Of a stretch of 54,557 bases of DNA, positions 31,970-40,161 are shown in pieces; the first letter of the stretch is position 1, and every line of letters starts with the position of its first letter. The stretch lies in the IMG/VR virus record IMGVR_UViG_3300043429_000738, positions 1 to 54,557 of that record; one strand, given 5' to 3'. A program made the translations under genes and the position numbers. Below the pieces are notes generated by a model. The model did not search any database and had not been told where the DNA came from. It saw nothing but the letters and a program-made list of their open reading frames with translations. This stretch comes from a virus.

Positions 31970-32521
31970 TTAGTAAGCTGCGATGTTGGCAGTGTTCTGG
32001 TGTTCAGAGATCTGAACCAGAGCATTGACAAACGTGTCACCCCAATTGTTGTCGGGGCCCGGGACGATACCGATCAGGCGGAGACCGGCGTTGGCGGCGG
32101 ACGAGGCCACGTTCAGGGACTGCGAAGACAGGCCCGTGATGGTGTTACCGGCGGCAGCCGAGAAGTCGTACTGCTTGCCGATGTCAGCCACAGCCAGAGC
32201 GGCGTTGCTCTGGATCTGGTACGTGATCGTCTGGTCGATGGTCACGTACGCGACGATTTCGGTGGCCACGGTGCCCGTGGTCCACTTGTTCGACACGCGG
32301 CGACGACCGTCGCTGTCCGTGAACTCGACGCCCTGAAAGGAGCCGATGAACGCGTCACCGGCGGCGGCGGGAACCAGATTGCCGTCCGTGTCAATCTTGA
32401 CCGGCTGGTTCTGGAAGATGTTGTTGGCGTACCCCGAAACAATGGACATCGCGAACGGGCGAACGACGCCCGACGGATGGTTGACGGGGATAAGGCCGTA
32501 GGGAGATGCGGTACTGGGCAT
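31970..32521 (-). CDS. head decoration/cement protein candidate
   Basis: A 183-residue beta-rich protein (PYGLIPVNHPSGVVRPFAMS; GSFQGVEFTDSDGRRRVSNK) with no cysteine. It sits immediately upstream of the major capsid gene, the usual place for decoration or cement proteins, and the GLIPVNHPSG start is seen in similar proteins of other phages. The binding site AAGGA precedes its ATG. Function is inferred from position and fold pattern. Confidence 0.7.
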   Translation of the reverse strand: MPSTASPYGLIPVNHPSGVVRPFAMSIVSGYANNIFQNQPVKIDTDGNLVPAAAGDAFIGSFQGVEFTDSDGRRRVSNKWTTGTVATEIVAYVTIDQTITYQIQSNAALAVADIGKQYDFSAAAGNTITGLSSQSLNVASSAANAGLRLIGIVPGPDNNWGDTFVNALVQISEHQNTANIAAY

Positions 32522-32555
32522 GTCCTAGTTCCTTAGATGGTGGGGTGGAGCCCGC

Positions 32556-33098
32556 TCAGGAAAAAAGTCCCTGCTTGGGCGCGTAACGAGACGCCTCCTG
32601 CATGTCCTCACTCTCGATCAGCCTGCTGCCGGACCGCTCTGCCTGCTCGCGCATGATCTGCGCGGTCTCTTCGAGCTTGTCCTCCTCACGCAACGGAGCG
32701 TCGTAGTGAGCTTCCCTCATGAAGCGCTGGTACAGGCTTTCGGGCAGCTTGAACGCGATCATCTCGTTGACGCCGATCAGGCCGGACCATTCGCCCGTCT
32801 TGATCGAGGCATACTCCATACCCGGGACTTCCGACGCCTTGACCGGCTCGTACCCGAGCTGGACGCGGCGGTGGATGGGGTCACGCGGGTTTGTCGTCGT
32901 GAGCCAGCACACATGATAGCCGGAAATGGGCGGCAAATCAGGAAGTGCATCGTTGTACATTTGCATGCGGAACATTTCCAGCCGGTCGTCTTCGCTTACC
33001 GTGCGGTTTTCGGTGACCTGACGGTCTCCTGCGTCACGGGTGCGCCGAGCGGCACCAACGTCCTTCTTCAGGCGGTCATCAGAATAGTCATCAGTCAT
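32556..33098 (-). CDS. hypothetical capsid-operon protein (180 aa)
   Basis: A 180-residue charged protein. Its N-terminal ~40 residues are Asp/Arg-rich and disordered; the middle (ISGYHVCWLTTTNPRDPIHR) and the helical C-terminus (EDKLEETAQIMREQAERSGS) look folded. It lies between the scaffold candidate and the decoration candidate, a conserved position in similar phages. Could be a minor head or assembly protein. No family function known to me. Confidence 0.72.
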   Translation of the reverse strand: MTDDYSDDRLKKDVGAARRTRDAGDRQVTENRTVSEDDRLEMFRMQMYNDALPDLPPISGYHVCWLTTTNPRDPIHRRVQLGYEPVKASEVPGMEYASIKTGEWSGLIGVNEMIAFKLPESLYQRFMREAHYDAPLREEDKLEETAQIMREQAERSGSRLIESEDMQEASRYAPKQGLFS

Positions 33099-33122
33099 GT
33101 TGTCTCACTCCATTTTCAAAAA

Positions 33123-34070
33123 TCAGCGAGCCGAACTTTGCTTGTCGTATGTCTGATACGCCTTAAGCATCCGGTTCCGCGCGACGGGATCATCCCAAAT
33201 GCCTGCCTCCATCATAGCAGCCTTTCTTTCGGGTGTCACGTACACCTCTTTGCGGGTGCTGGAGGGCGCATGTTCGCGGCTGTTCCCGGTCGGCGGCGCC
33301 TTGCGCTTGGGCCGCGCGTCGGCCGCCTCGGGCGCGTCGCCGTCGCCCACACGGGCGGCCACGCGGCGCGTCAGCTCTTCCCAGTACGTGCGCGTCGCCG
33401 GGTTGTAGCCCTCGCGCACGAGGCCGTCGTCGATGGCCTTGGTGATGCGGCTGTCCTCGTCGCGCCCGTTCGGGTCGTACCACGGGTTGGCGCTGACCCA
33501 CTCCGCCGCGTAGTTCGTGACGCGCGGGTCGATCTGCGGCTTGGACACCTGCTCGCGGGCCTGCGCCACCTGCTGCTTGTAGCCCTGCAACTGCTGCGCG
33601 GCAGACATGGCCTCGTCGCGGATCCGCATGGCGGCGATCATGTCATCGCCGTTGCCCGCCTCAGCGGCGCGGGCCATGATGTGCTCGGCCTGACGCACCT
33701 CGTTGAGCGCCTGCTGGTAGCGCGCGTCGATGCTCTGCTCATTGGTGCTGATCGCGTGGCCCTCGACGGCCTGAATGCGGCGCAGCATCTCGGCGTTCTG
33801 CTGGCGCAGGAACTCCAGCTCGCGGTCGGCGGCCTCCTTGGCCCGGCGCTGCAGCTCGCGCCGCTTGACGCGCTTCTGCCGGTTCTTGCTCTTGCCCTCT
33901 TCGATGTCGTCGTCGAGGTCGTCCTGACTGTCGGCAAGCCGGTCGTCATCCGTATCGTCGCCGTCGTCCTCGTCGTCGGTCTCGACCTGCTCCGCGCCAG
34001 CGGCGGGGATGGTATCGGTCTCGATGATGTCGAACTCGTCGCCGTCATTCTCGGTAGTGTTGTCAACCAT
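33123..34070 (-). CDS. capsid scaffolding protein candidate
   Basis: A 315-residue protein. The first ~60 residues are extremely acidic (DDEDDGDDTDDDRLADSQDD). A long coiled coil follows (~60-170: KRVKRRELQRRAKEAADREL, AEMLRRIQAVEGHAISTN), and the C-terminus is basic (KEVYVTPERKAAMMEAGIWD). Acidic/helical/basic layout and position upstream of the capsid gene are typical of scaffolds. No protease motif is apparent. Confidence 0.75.
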   Translation of the reverse strand: MVDNTTENDGDEFDIIETDTIPAAGAEQVETDDEDDGDDTDDDRLADSQDDLDDDIEEGKSKNRQKRVKRRELQRRAKEAADRELEFLRQQNAEMLRRIQAVEGHAISTNEQSIDARYQQALNEVRQAEHIMARAAEAGNGDDMIAAMRIRDEAMSAAQQLQGYKQQVAQAREQVSKPQIDPRVTNYAAEWVSANPWYDPNGRDEDSRITKAIDDGLVREGYNPATRTYWEELTRRVAARVGDGDAPEAADARPKRKAPPTGNSREHAPSSTRKEVYVTPERKAAMMEAGIWDDPVARNRMLKAYQTYDKQSSAR

Positions 34071-34081
34071 TGCTCGTCTCC

Positions 34082-34507
34082 TCAGATGTAGGCCTTCATG
34101 CTCAGCGGATCGCCAGTGATCCGCCCCAGCAAGTCGAGGTCGTTGAACATGACGAACAACACCTCTTTCCCGTCAACCTCGACGCTCCAGCGGTCGCCGC
34201 CGTACTTGGGCGCGCGCACGAAGTCCCCGACCTCGCACCACGACCCCTCGGGCCACGGCTCCATGGTGTTGCGGTTGTGGAACGCCAGACTGCCCACGGC
34301 CACGACCTTCGCGGCCTGCGTGTTCCAGCGCTCGGTCTCCTGCGTGTCCTCGGGCAGGATGATGCCGCCAGCCGTCTTGCTCTTGGCCGAGCGGATCTGC
34401 ACGATGACGCGCGAGCCGAAGGGCTGCACGCCCGGGTCGATCACGGGGAACGCCTCGTCGAGGCTCCCGTAGTCAAACCTCACCTTGTTCAGTACGTAGT
34501 CTTGCAT
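34082..34507 (-). CDS. GroES-like co-chaperonin
   Basis: A 141-residue protein with the Cpn10 pattern: GSRVIVQIRSAKSKTAGGII (N-terminal strand plus the start of the mobile loop), LPEDTQETERWNTQAAKVVA, GSWCEVGDFVRAPKYGGDRW and EVLFVMFNDLDLLGRI. It is about 40 residues longer than bacterial GroES, with an extra N-terminal arm and C-terminal tail. By analogy with T4 gp31 it may work with host GroEL to fold the capsid protein encoded a few genes downstream. Confidence 0.85.
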   Translation of the reverse strand: MQDYVLNKVRFDYGSLDEAFPVIDPGVQPFGSRVIVQIRSAKSKTAGGIILPEDTQETERWNTQAAKVVAVGSLAFHNRNTMEPWPEGSWCEVGDFVRAPKYGGDRWSVEVDGKEVLFVMFNDLDLLGRITGDPLSMKAYI

Positions 34508-34518
34508 ATGTGCTCCTC

Positions 34519-34713
34519 TTAGAGATCGAACCCCTTGCGCTCATGCTCGGAGACCATCTCGATCAGCGTATTCTTGGCATGCTCGAGCCCCGCGTACATG
34601 CCGACTGCTCGGCCGTAGTCGAAGCCCTCCTTGCCGGTGGGCCGCTCCAGCGCCTCTTTCGCAAGCTGGGCTTGCGCCGTCTCCAAGCGCTGGAGCAACA
34701 TCTCGATCCTCAC
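34519..34713 (-). CDS. hypothetical 64-aa helical protein
   Basis: A 64-residue helical protein (LLQRLETAQAQLAKEALERP, then AGLEHAKNTLIEMVSEHERK). It begins with GTG in a GTGA overlap with the preceding stop and ends 11 bp before the GroES-like gene. It may help head assembly; no family recognised. Confidence 0.65.
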   Translation of the reverse strand: MRIEMLLQRLETAQAQLAKEALERPTGKEGFDYGRAVGMYAGLEHAKNTLIEMVSEHERKGFDL

Positions 34714-34847
34714 GCCGGGGTCTTCGGCCCGCCGCCGACCTTGGGCATCTCGCCCATGGCCATCTTCTTGTGCTGGCTGACGGCCTCACCCGCCAGCTTC
34801 GACACCTTGCCGCTCGGGGCGGCGCTCTTCGCGTTGTTCTCAGCCAT
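34710..34847 (-). CDS. 45-aa small protein of the head operon
   Basis: A 45-residue protein, MAENNAKSAAPSGKVSKLAG followed by EAVSQHKKMAMGEMPKVGGG. It lies 3 bp after the Gp49-like gene and overlaps the next gene by 4 bp, so it fits the operon exactly. Small residue- and Lys-rich; no function can be proposed. Confidence 0.6.
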   Translation of the reverse strand: MAENNAKSAAPSGKVSKLAGEAVSQHKKMAMGEMPKVGGGPKTPA

Positions 34848-34850
34848 TGC

Positions 34851-35162
34851 TCAGTCCTTCTCTTGCGCCGCGAGACGGTCCCGCAGGCTGTACCCTTCCA
34901 GCTTCCAGAGCTGGCGGATGGCGTTCTCGTACGCGAACTTCTTGCCGAGTTCCGCGTCGAAGTTTTCGGGGCTGGCGGGCGCGCTCTCGCCCACCACAAA
35001 AAACCCGTTCTGCATCGTCAGGATGCAGAGCGTGAGGATGAGGTTGACGACGACGTACTCCTCGCGGACGATCTTCGCCTGCATGCTCTCCAGCGTGACG
35101 CGCGGCGCGGTGGCCACTGCGGCGCTCTCGGCCTCGGATGCTGTCAGTGCTTCGCTTTCCAT
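34851..35162 (-). CDS. N4 Gp49 / Sf6 Gp66 family protein
   Basis: A 103-residue protein. The family signature is clear: TLESMQAKIVREEYVVVNLI, LCILTMQNGFFVVGESAPAS and PENFDAELGKKFAYENAIRQ, ending WKLEGYSLRDRL. The family is widespread in podophages and related viruses, but its role is unknown. It is located directly downstream of the portal gene. Confidence 0.88.
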   Translation of the reverse strand: MESEALTASEAESAAVATAPRVTLESMQAKIVREEYVVVNLILTLCILTMQNGFFVVGESAPASPENFDAELGKKFAYENAIRQLWKLEGYSLRDRLAAQEKD

Positions 35163-35174
35163 TCCGTGTGCTCC

Positions 35175-37772
35175 TTATGGGTTGGGGTTTATCCCGGTCC
35201 CCGTGGAGACCGCGACCTTTTCGCCCGAGGCAATCTCCGCCGCCGCCAGTTCCATGGCGGTGCGGTTGTCCTCGGTGTTCATCTGCATGCGCGCGTTGAG
35301 CTCGGCAGCCGTGCGCTGGTCCTCGGCCTGCTCGCGCTGCTGCTGCAGCATGGCGTCCTGCTGCATCGCGGCGGCCTTGAGCTGCGCCTCCTGCTGCATG
35401 CGCTGCGCGTCGATCTGCAGGCGCGCCTGCTCCACCTGCGCGTCCTGCGCCGCCTGCTGTGCGGTGAGCTGCATCTTGGCCTGCTCGACGGCGGTGCGCT
35501 GCTGCAGCTCGGCCTGCTTGACCTGCGCCTGCAGTTGGGCCGACTGGGCGGCGGCCTGCGCCGGATCCATGGGCTGCGGCGGGGCGAGCTTCTGCGCCAT
35601 CTCCTGCGCCTGCGCGATGACCTCGGGCATGGACTTGAAGACCTCGTCGCCCTGCTCGACCACGTACGCGCCTGCCTCGGCGAGGGCCCGGTCGAGTGCC
35701 TTGCGCGCCTCCTTGTCGCCCTTGATCTCCTTCATGTCCTCGCTGATGTCCAGACCGGAAGCCTCGTTGGCCACGTCCAGTACGCTGCTGGCGTACCAGT
35801 AGGCGATGTGCTCCTTGAGGTGCTGCAGCATCACGGGCAGGAAGGCCGGGGCGATGAGCGGGTTCATGCCGAAGGCCGGGCTCCTCATGTACGCGAGGTG
35901 CGTCTTGAGGTGCGCGATGTGGTCCTGATCGGGGAAGGCCGTGACCGGCTTGCCCATGCTGGCGGACACGTTCTCGGCCACGGCGTTGAGCTCCTGCGGC
36001 TCGACGGGCGGGTTGAGCAGGCCCTCGGCGTCGGGGATCTTCAGCGTCTCGAGGATGCGCTCCTCGACCTTGCGCAGGTTGTAGAGCTGCGGCAGGGCCG
36101 CCGAGCGCTGCGCCACGGCCTGCACCTGCGCAAAGCGCTGGGCCTCGCTGAAGATGTTCGGGTCGCTGACGGGCACGACGTCCATCGGCCCCTCGAAGTC
36201 GGCGCGCGTGGCGATCTCCTCGCCCACCTCAGCCTCGGTGTCCGCGTCGTCGAGGTACATGCCGTTGAGGCGGTGCAGCACCTTGAGCATGCGCGCCATG
36301 GCGTCGTGCAGGCGGGCGTGGATCGCGCTGAACACGACCATGCCCTGCTCGAGCTTGGCCAGCGTCGTGCCGACCGGCGCGTTCGGGTTGCTGTCGGCGA
36401 TGTCGTCCAGCGTGGTGCGGATGACGCCCTGCCCGGCATCGACGAGGAAGCCGAGGAGCTGGAACAGCACAGCCGAGGGCGGGTTGAACGGCAGCGGCAT
36501 CGCGATCTTGCGGATGTCGTCAACGTTGAGGCCGCCCTCGATCTCCTCCACCTGCGTCGGCTGGATGTTCAGGGACTGCCCGCCGCGCGAGCCGCCCTTG
36601 AGCTTGAGCATGGTCGGCGCGTTGTTGATGTGCGCGCTGTCGAGCAGGGCGCGCAGGGCGCCGGTGGCCGCCGCGCTCAGGCCGCCGACCATGTGCGGCA
36701 GGCCGATGGGGTATGCGCCGCGCCACGGCACGAAGGGGAACTCGATGAACCAGACCAGCTCCTCGCGGCTCTCGTCCAGCTCGTCCCAGTTGCGGTACAG
36801 GGCGAGCACCTTGTTGCTCGTCTTGTCGATGGTGACGATGTACGGGGCCAGCTCGCCCCCGGCCATGCCGTCGCCCTCGATGCGCAGCAGGGCGTGCGTC
36901 TCGTAGACGGTGCGCAGGCCGTCCTCGTTGTAGCTCGTGTCGGTGCGGCCCTCGATCTTGTCGTTGGCCTTCTGCACGATGCTCGGCTCGGGCTCCATGC
37001 TCACCAAGCCGATGTCCACGTCGCGGTACATGCCCGCCTTGACGCGCTGCTCGTAGTCCACCTGCGTGATGTACTGCACGTGCGTCTTGCGTTGCGCCGT
37101 GTAGAAGCTGGTGGCGGCATACGGCAGCAACATGTCGTCGATTGCAACGAACAGGAAGCCGGGCCGGTTGCGGCTCTCGTCCCACGACAGCTTGAGGTAC
37201 TGCGCCCCGCCGAGCGGCACCTGCGTCAGCATCTGCTCGATCTCGGCGCGCGCCTCGGTGCATTGCACCGTGAGCTGCCAGTTCATCAGGGCCGTCTTGC
37301 GCTTGGCCTTCTTCGCCTTGTCGGGCGTCACCTCGCCCGGGATGAAGTCCTTGGCCGGGCCCTGCGGCGGGAACAGCTCCTTCATGGCGCGCGCGGCGAA
37401 GTCCACGGTGGCCTGCACCATCATCGGGTGCACGACGCGGCTGGCGCCTTGGAACTGCGCGCCGCCGGGCGCGTCGTCGCCGAGGCCGGTGCGGCGCAGG
37501 CCCTCCTCGTACTGCTCGTCGCGCTTCTTGCGCGCCTCCTTGTCGCGGCCGATCAGCTCGACCAGCGAGGTGGCGATGGCGTTCAGCTCGTGATCGGGCA
37601 GCACCTCGGCGAGGTTCTCGAGGAAGTCCGCGTCGCGCTCCGCCTCCTCGTCCTCGAGGCGCACGATAGCGCCGCCGTCCTCGGTGTCCTCGACGTCGTC
37701 CTCGGCATCGTCGGACAGCTCGACCATTTCGCCGTACTCTTCGCCGGGCTGCTCGATGTCGTCTTCGTCCAT
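35175..37772 (-). CDS. portal protein
   Basis: An 865-residue portal, the dodecameric DNA gate and head-tail vertex. The acidic N-terminus is followed by VELIGRDKEARKKRDEQYEE, RTGLGDDAPGGAQFQGASRV and VHPMMVQATVDFAARAMKEL, motifs shared by large podophage portals. The last ~145 residues are a Gln/Ala-rich coiled coil (LQAQVKQAELQQRTAVEQAK...), like the long C-terminal barrel of the P22 portal. It follows TerL by 9 bp. Length is at the top of the usual range. Confidence 0.9.
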   Translation of the reverse strand: MDEDDIEQPGEEYGEMVELSDDAEDDVEDTEDGGAIVRLEDEEAERDADFLENLAEVLPDHELNAIATSLVELIGRDKEARKKRDEQYEEGLRRTGLGDDAPGGAQFQGASRVVHPMMVQATVDFAARAMKELFPPQGPAKDFIPGEVTPDKAKKAKRKTALMNWQLTVQCTEARAEIEQMLTQVPLGGAQYLKLSWDESRNRPGFLFVAIDDMLLPYAATSFYTAQRKTHVQYITQVDYEQRVKAGMYRDVDIGLVSMEPEPSIVQKANDKIEGRTDTSYNEDGLRTVYETHALLRIEGDGMAGGELAPYIVTIDKTSNKVLALYRNWDELDESREELVWFIEFPFVPWRGAYPIGLPHMVGGLSAAATGALRALLDSAHINNAPTMLKLKGGSRGGQSLNIQPTQVEEIEGGLNVDDIRKIAMPLPFNPPSAVLFQLLGFLVDAGQGVIRTTLDDIADSNPNAPVGTTLAKLEQGMVVFSAIHARLHDAMARMLKVLHRLNGMYLDDADTEAEVGEEIATRADFEGPMDVVPVSDPNIFSEAQRFAQVQAVAQRSAALPQLYNLRKVEERILETLKIPDAEGLLNPPVEPQELNAVAENVSASMGKPVTAFPDQDHIAHLKTHLAYMRSPAFGMNPLIAPAFLPVMLQHLKEHIAYWYASSVLDVANEASGLDISEDMKEIKGDKEARKALDRALAEAGAYVVEQGDEVFKSMPEVIAQAQEMAQKLAPPQPMDPAQAAAQSAQLQAQVKQAELQQRTAVEQAKMQLTAQQAAQDAQVEQARLQIDAQRMQQEAQLKAAAMQQDAMLQQQREQAEDQRTAAELNARMQMNTEDNRTAMELAAAEIASGEKVAVSTGTGINPNP

Positions 37773-37781
37773 GGGTCGGTC

Positions 37782-39257
37782 CTAGCTTGCGTACGGGTTG
37801 GATACGGGCTTGCGCGGCGGCGGGGCCTCGGTCTTGGCCTCCTTTACCATCGACACGAGGCCCTTGTCCAACATGAGGCGGACGCACTGCGTCGTGGCGT
37901 CCACGAAGTCGTCGTGCTTGATGCTGCCGGAGCCGGTGAAGGAGCAGAGCTGCGCCAGCAGGGGCTCGACCCACGTGCGCGGGCGGCCCGGGTACTTGTC
38001 GCTCTCCGGCAACCAGACGCGGCGGCGGGCGAAGACGTGGCTGACCATGTGCAGGCGCGCCAGCTTGTCGGCCCGGCCCGGGTTGTAGGCGTAGGCCTCG
38101 ATGCCCTCGCGCTCCAGCATCTGGCGCAGGCTGATGCCGCTGCCCTTGTCCTCGATCAGGCACAGGTCCGGCTTGCGGCCCGACGTGATGGGCTTCGCGC
38201 CGCCGAACATGGGCTTGATCAGCGCCGTGTCCTGATCGTCGCCGTAGGCCACGTTCAGCTCCTTCTTCACGCGCTTGATGAGATCCGGCATGCCCATCTG
38301 ATCCGCCCAGCAGTCGAGCAGGATCAGGTTCGTGGTGCGGCTCTTCTCGCGGTCGTACGTGCTGAACGCGCCGAGCACGACGCAGGCCGTGCTGTCCGGG
38401 TCGCCGCTCTTCTTGTCGTACGTGGCCTCGGTGAAGGCCGTGTCGAGGCTGAGCACGATGTAGTCGAGGACGGGCAGGGGCTTCTTGGCGGGCCAGAGGC
38501 GCATCCAGCTCCGCTTGATGATGCCCGCCTCCTCGGGGTCGATCAGCTCGCCGTGCAGCTCCTGCCTGCCCAGCGTCGTGCCCTCGTACTGCTCGAGCTG
38601 CTTGAAGAAGCTGTCGGGCAGGTTGGCCCGGTTGTCGAACGTCGAGCCGCGCACGATCACGCGCCCCGGCTGCGGGGCGCTGAGCTTGCGGATCAGCTCC
38701 TTGGGCTTGGGCGTCGTGGTCCACAGCACCTGCGGCGTCGAGCCGAGGCGCAGGCCCATCTGCATCATGTCCCACGTCTCTTCGTCGTACTGCCACGCGG
38801 CCAGCTCGTCGCACCACGCACGGCAGGCCTGCGGGCCGCGCAGGCGCTCCGGGTTCTCGGCGCTGAAGCCTTGGATCAGGACCGGCTTGCCCGCGCAGTT
38901 GCGCATCGTGATCGTGAGGTCGGACTTGTTGTCGGCGATGATCAGTTGCGGCGGGATCACGGACATGAGCCCGCTCTCGCCGTAGAAGGCCACGCGCTTC
39001 ACGTCGCCGAGCGTCGGGCAGATGACGTACACGGGCAGGCCCGAGGGATCCTCGTACGTGGCCTGCGCCAGCCACTCGGCGCCGACGCGCGTCTTGCCGA
39101 AGCCGCGCCCGGCGAGGTAGCCGCACTCGCTCCACGGCGTCTCGGGCGGGATCTGCGGCGGGCGCGCCGTCTCGGCCCAGCGCCGCTGCCAGTCCACGTA
39201 GGCCAGCATGTCGGGCGGCAGCTTGGCTGTCTGCGCCTCGATGGTGGCGAGGTCCAT
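37782..39257 (-). CDS. terL: terminase large subunit
   Basis: A 491-residue packaging motor. The ATPase part has Walker A AGRGFGKT (residues 49-56) and Walker B ACRAWCDE with Asp150-Glu151. The nuclease part has SLDTAF (Asp272), LIEDKGSG and DDFVDATTQ, the three acidic motifs of the RNase H-like endonuclease. The ATG at 39257 shares a base with the upstream TGA; a GTG at 39260 is an alternative. Partners are the small subunit at 39448-39906 and the portal downstream. Confidence 0.95.
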   Translation of the reverse strand: MDLATIEAQTAKLPPDMLAYVDWQRRWAETARPPQIPPETPWSECGYLAGRGFGKTRVGAEWLAQATYEDPSGLPVYVICPTLGDVKRVAFYGESGLMSVIPPQLIIADNKSDLTITMRNCAGKPVLIQGFSAENPERLRGPQACRAWCDELAAWQYDEETWDMMQMGLRLGSTPQVLWTTTPKPKELIRKLSAPQPGRVIVRGSTFDNRANLPDSFFKQLEQYEGTTLGRQELHGELIDPEEAGIIKRSWMRLWPAKKPLPVLDYIVLSLDTAFTEATYDKKSGDPDSTACVVLGAFSTYDREKSRTTNLILLDCWADQMGMPDLIKRVKKELNVAYGDDQDTALIKPMFGGAKPITSGRKPDLCLIEDKGSGISLRQMLEREGIEAYAYNPGRADKLARLHMVSHVFARRRVWLPESDKYPGRPRTWVEPLLAQLCSFTGSGSIKHDDFVDATTQCVRLMLDKGLVSMVKEAKTEAPPPRKPVSNPYAS

Positions 39258-39451
39258 CACGCCTTGCGGTACAGCTCGAGGGTCTGCCTGAGCTGCGTGT
39301 TCATCTCGCGCACCAGATCGTAGCGGTCGGCCGACACGTCGAGGGCGCGCTGCAGCTCGGCGATGTGCGCGTCACGTACGGCCACGTCTGCGGCGAGATC
39401 GGCGATGGTTGCATCCGCCGCGCGGATGTAACTCCACGGGTTCCAGATCAT
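39257..39451 (-). CDS. 64-aa coiled-coil protein between terminase genes
   Basis: A 64-residue protein, MIWNPWSYIRAADATIADLA followed by a heptad-like helix (VRDAHIAELQRALDVSADRY). It overlaps the small terminase by 4 bp (ATGA) and TerL by 1 bp (TGATG). A small helical protein inside a terminase operon could be an accessory packaging factor; this is inference. Confidence 0.7.
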   Translation of the reverse strand: MIWNPWSYIRAADATIADLAADVAVRDAHIAELQRALDVSADRYDLVREMNTQLRQTLELYRKA

Positions 39452-39906
39452 GCGCCGCGCTTCGCGGCGCGCAGGGCGGCGGCGATGTTGGCCGCGACCT
39501 CGGCGGCGTTGTGCTCGACCTTGAGGGCCTCGCCGTCCTTGTTGCCGACGTCCACGGTCTGCTTGCTGCCGTACTTCTTCGGGTTCCAGCAGGCCAGCAG
39601 CTTGAGGCGGGTGTCCACCTGCGCGCGCTTCCACTGCACGTGCCCCGGATCGACGCGACCGTCCACGCGGGCGGGCTCTGCGTCGATCAGGTCGAGTGCC
39701 TGCTCGGCGATGGCGTCGGTGCCGGTGTCCCGGGCGCGCGCGACCTGTGCAGCGAAGTCCGGGTCGCGCTCCTGCCACAGATACACCGTACGCCAATTCG
39801 GCATGCCCTCTTGGCGGCACAGCTCCCTCAGCGGCGTGCCGTCGCACAGGCCGTCAATGATGCGCTTCTCGACTACGGGGGTTCTCTTCGTGGGCCGCTG
39901 GGCCAT
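39448..39906 (-). CDS. terS: terminase small subunit
   Basis: A 152-residue DNA-recognition subunit. The N-terminal helix-turn-helix region (KRIIDGLCDGTPLRELCRQE, GMPNWRTVYLWQERDPDFAA) is typical of this family, followed by an oligomerisation helix (TRLKLLACWNPKKYG). The start at 39906 has GGAG seven bases upstream; the alternative ATG at 39912 is only one base from it. It heads the minus-strand block. Confidence 0.88.
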   Translation of the reverse strand: MAQRPTKRTPVVEKRIIDGLCDGTPLRELCRQEGMPNWRTVYLWQERDPDFAAQVARARDTGTDAIAEQALDLIDAEPARVDGRVDPGHVQWKRAQVDTRLKLLACWNPKKYGSKQTVDVGNKDGEALKVEHNAAEVAANIAAALRAAKRGA

Positions 39907-40161
39907 CTGCATGCTCCGCTACGTGGCAGGACTACCAGTGGCGACAGAGATAGCACCGAGCGCTTGATCCGACAAGGGTGCCTTGGAGATCCAAGGGACC
40001 ACGCATCAGTTCGAGGGTGATCCACCGTTACTTGCAAAACAATGCAACAGAACAATTCACACGTAAAACGCCGCAAGTAGCTCCGGACAGTCGGACACGG
40101 TGGACTGGACATACACCCCCCTCTCTAAGGGAGGGGTGTAATGTCCGGATGTCCGGATGTC
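39907..40161. promoter_or_regulatory. regulatory gap upstream of the structural block
   Basis: This 255-bp gap holds no convincing gene. It contains an inverted TTGCA(40032-40036)/TGCAA(40043-40047), a large hairpin (40107-40146) and four TGTCCG copies: two on the minus strand (40084-40089, 40092-40097) left of the hairpin and two on the plus strand (40142-40147, 40150-40155) right of it. It must contain the promoter of the minus-strand block, but I cannot identify convincing -35/-10 hexamers. Confidence 0.55.
40107..40146. repeat. 40-nt imperfect palindrome flanked by TGTCCG pairs
   Basis: GGACAT-ACACCCC (40107-40119) pairs with GGGGTGT-A-ATGTCC (40133-40146), with a one-base bulge and further partial pairing inside. 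It lies between the RepA-like gene's stop and the terminase gene. It may terminate the RepA-like transcript, or form part of an origin or operator with the flanking repeats. Confidence 0.6.

Noticed and set aside
34770-39323. 1517-residue open frame on the plus strand
   Set aside because: Antisense to the portal and terminase genes, whose motifs are unmistakable; no domain and no ribosome binding site.
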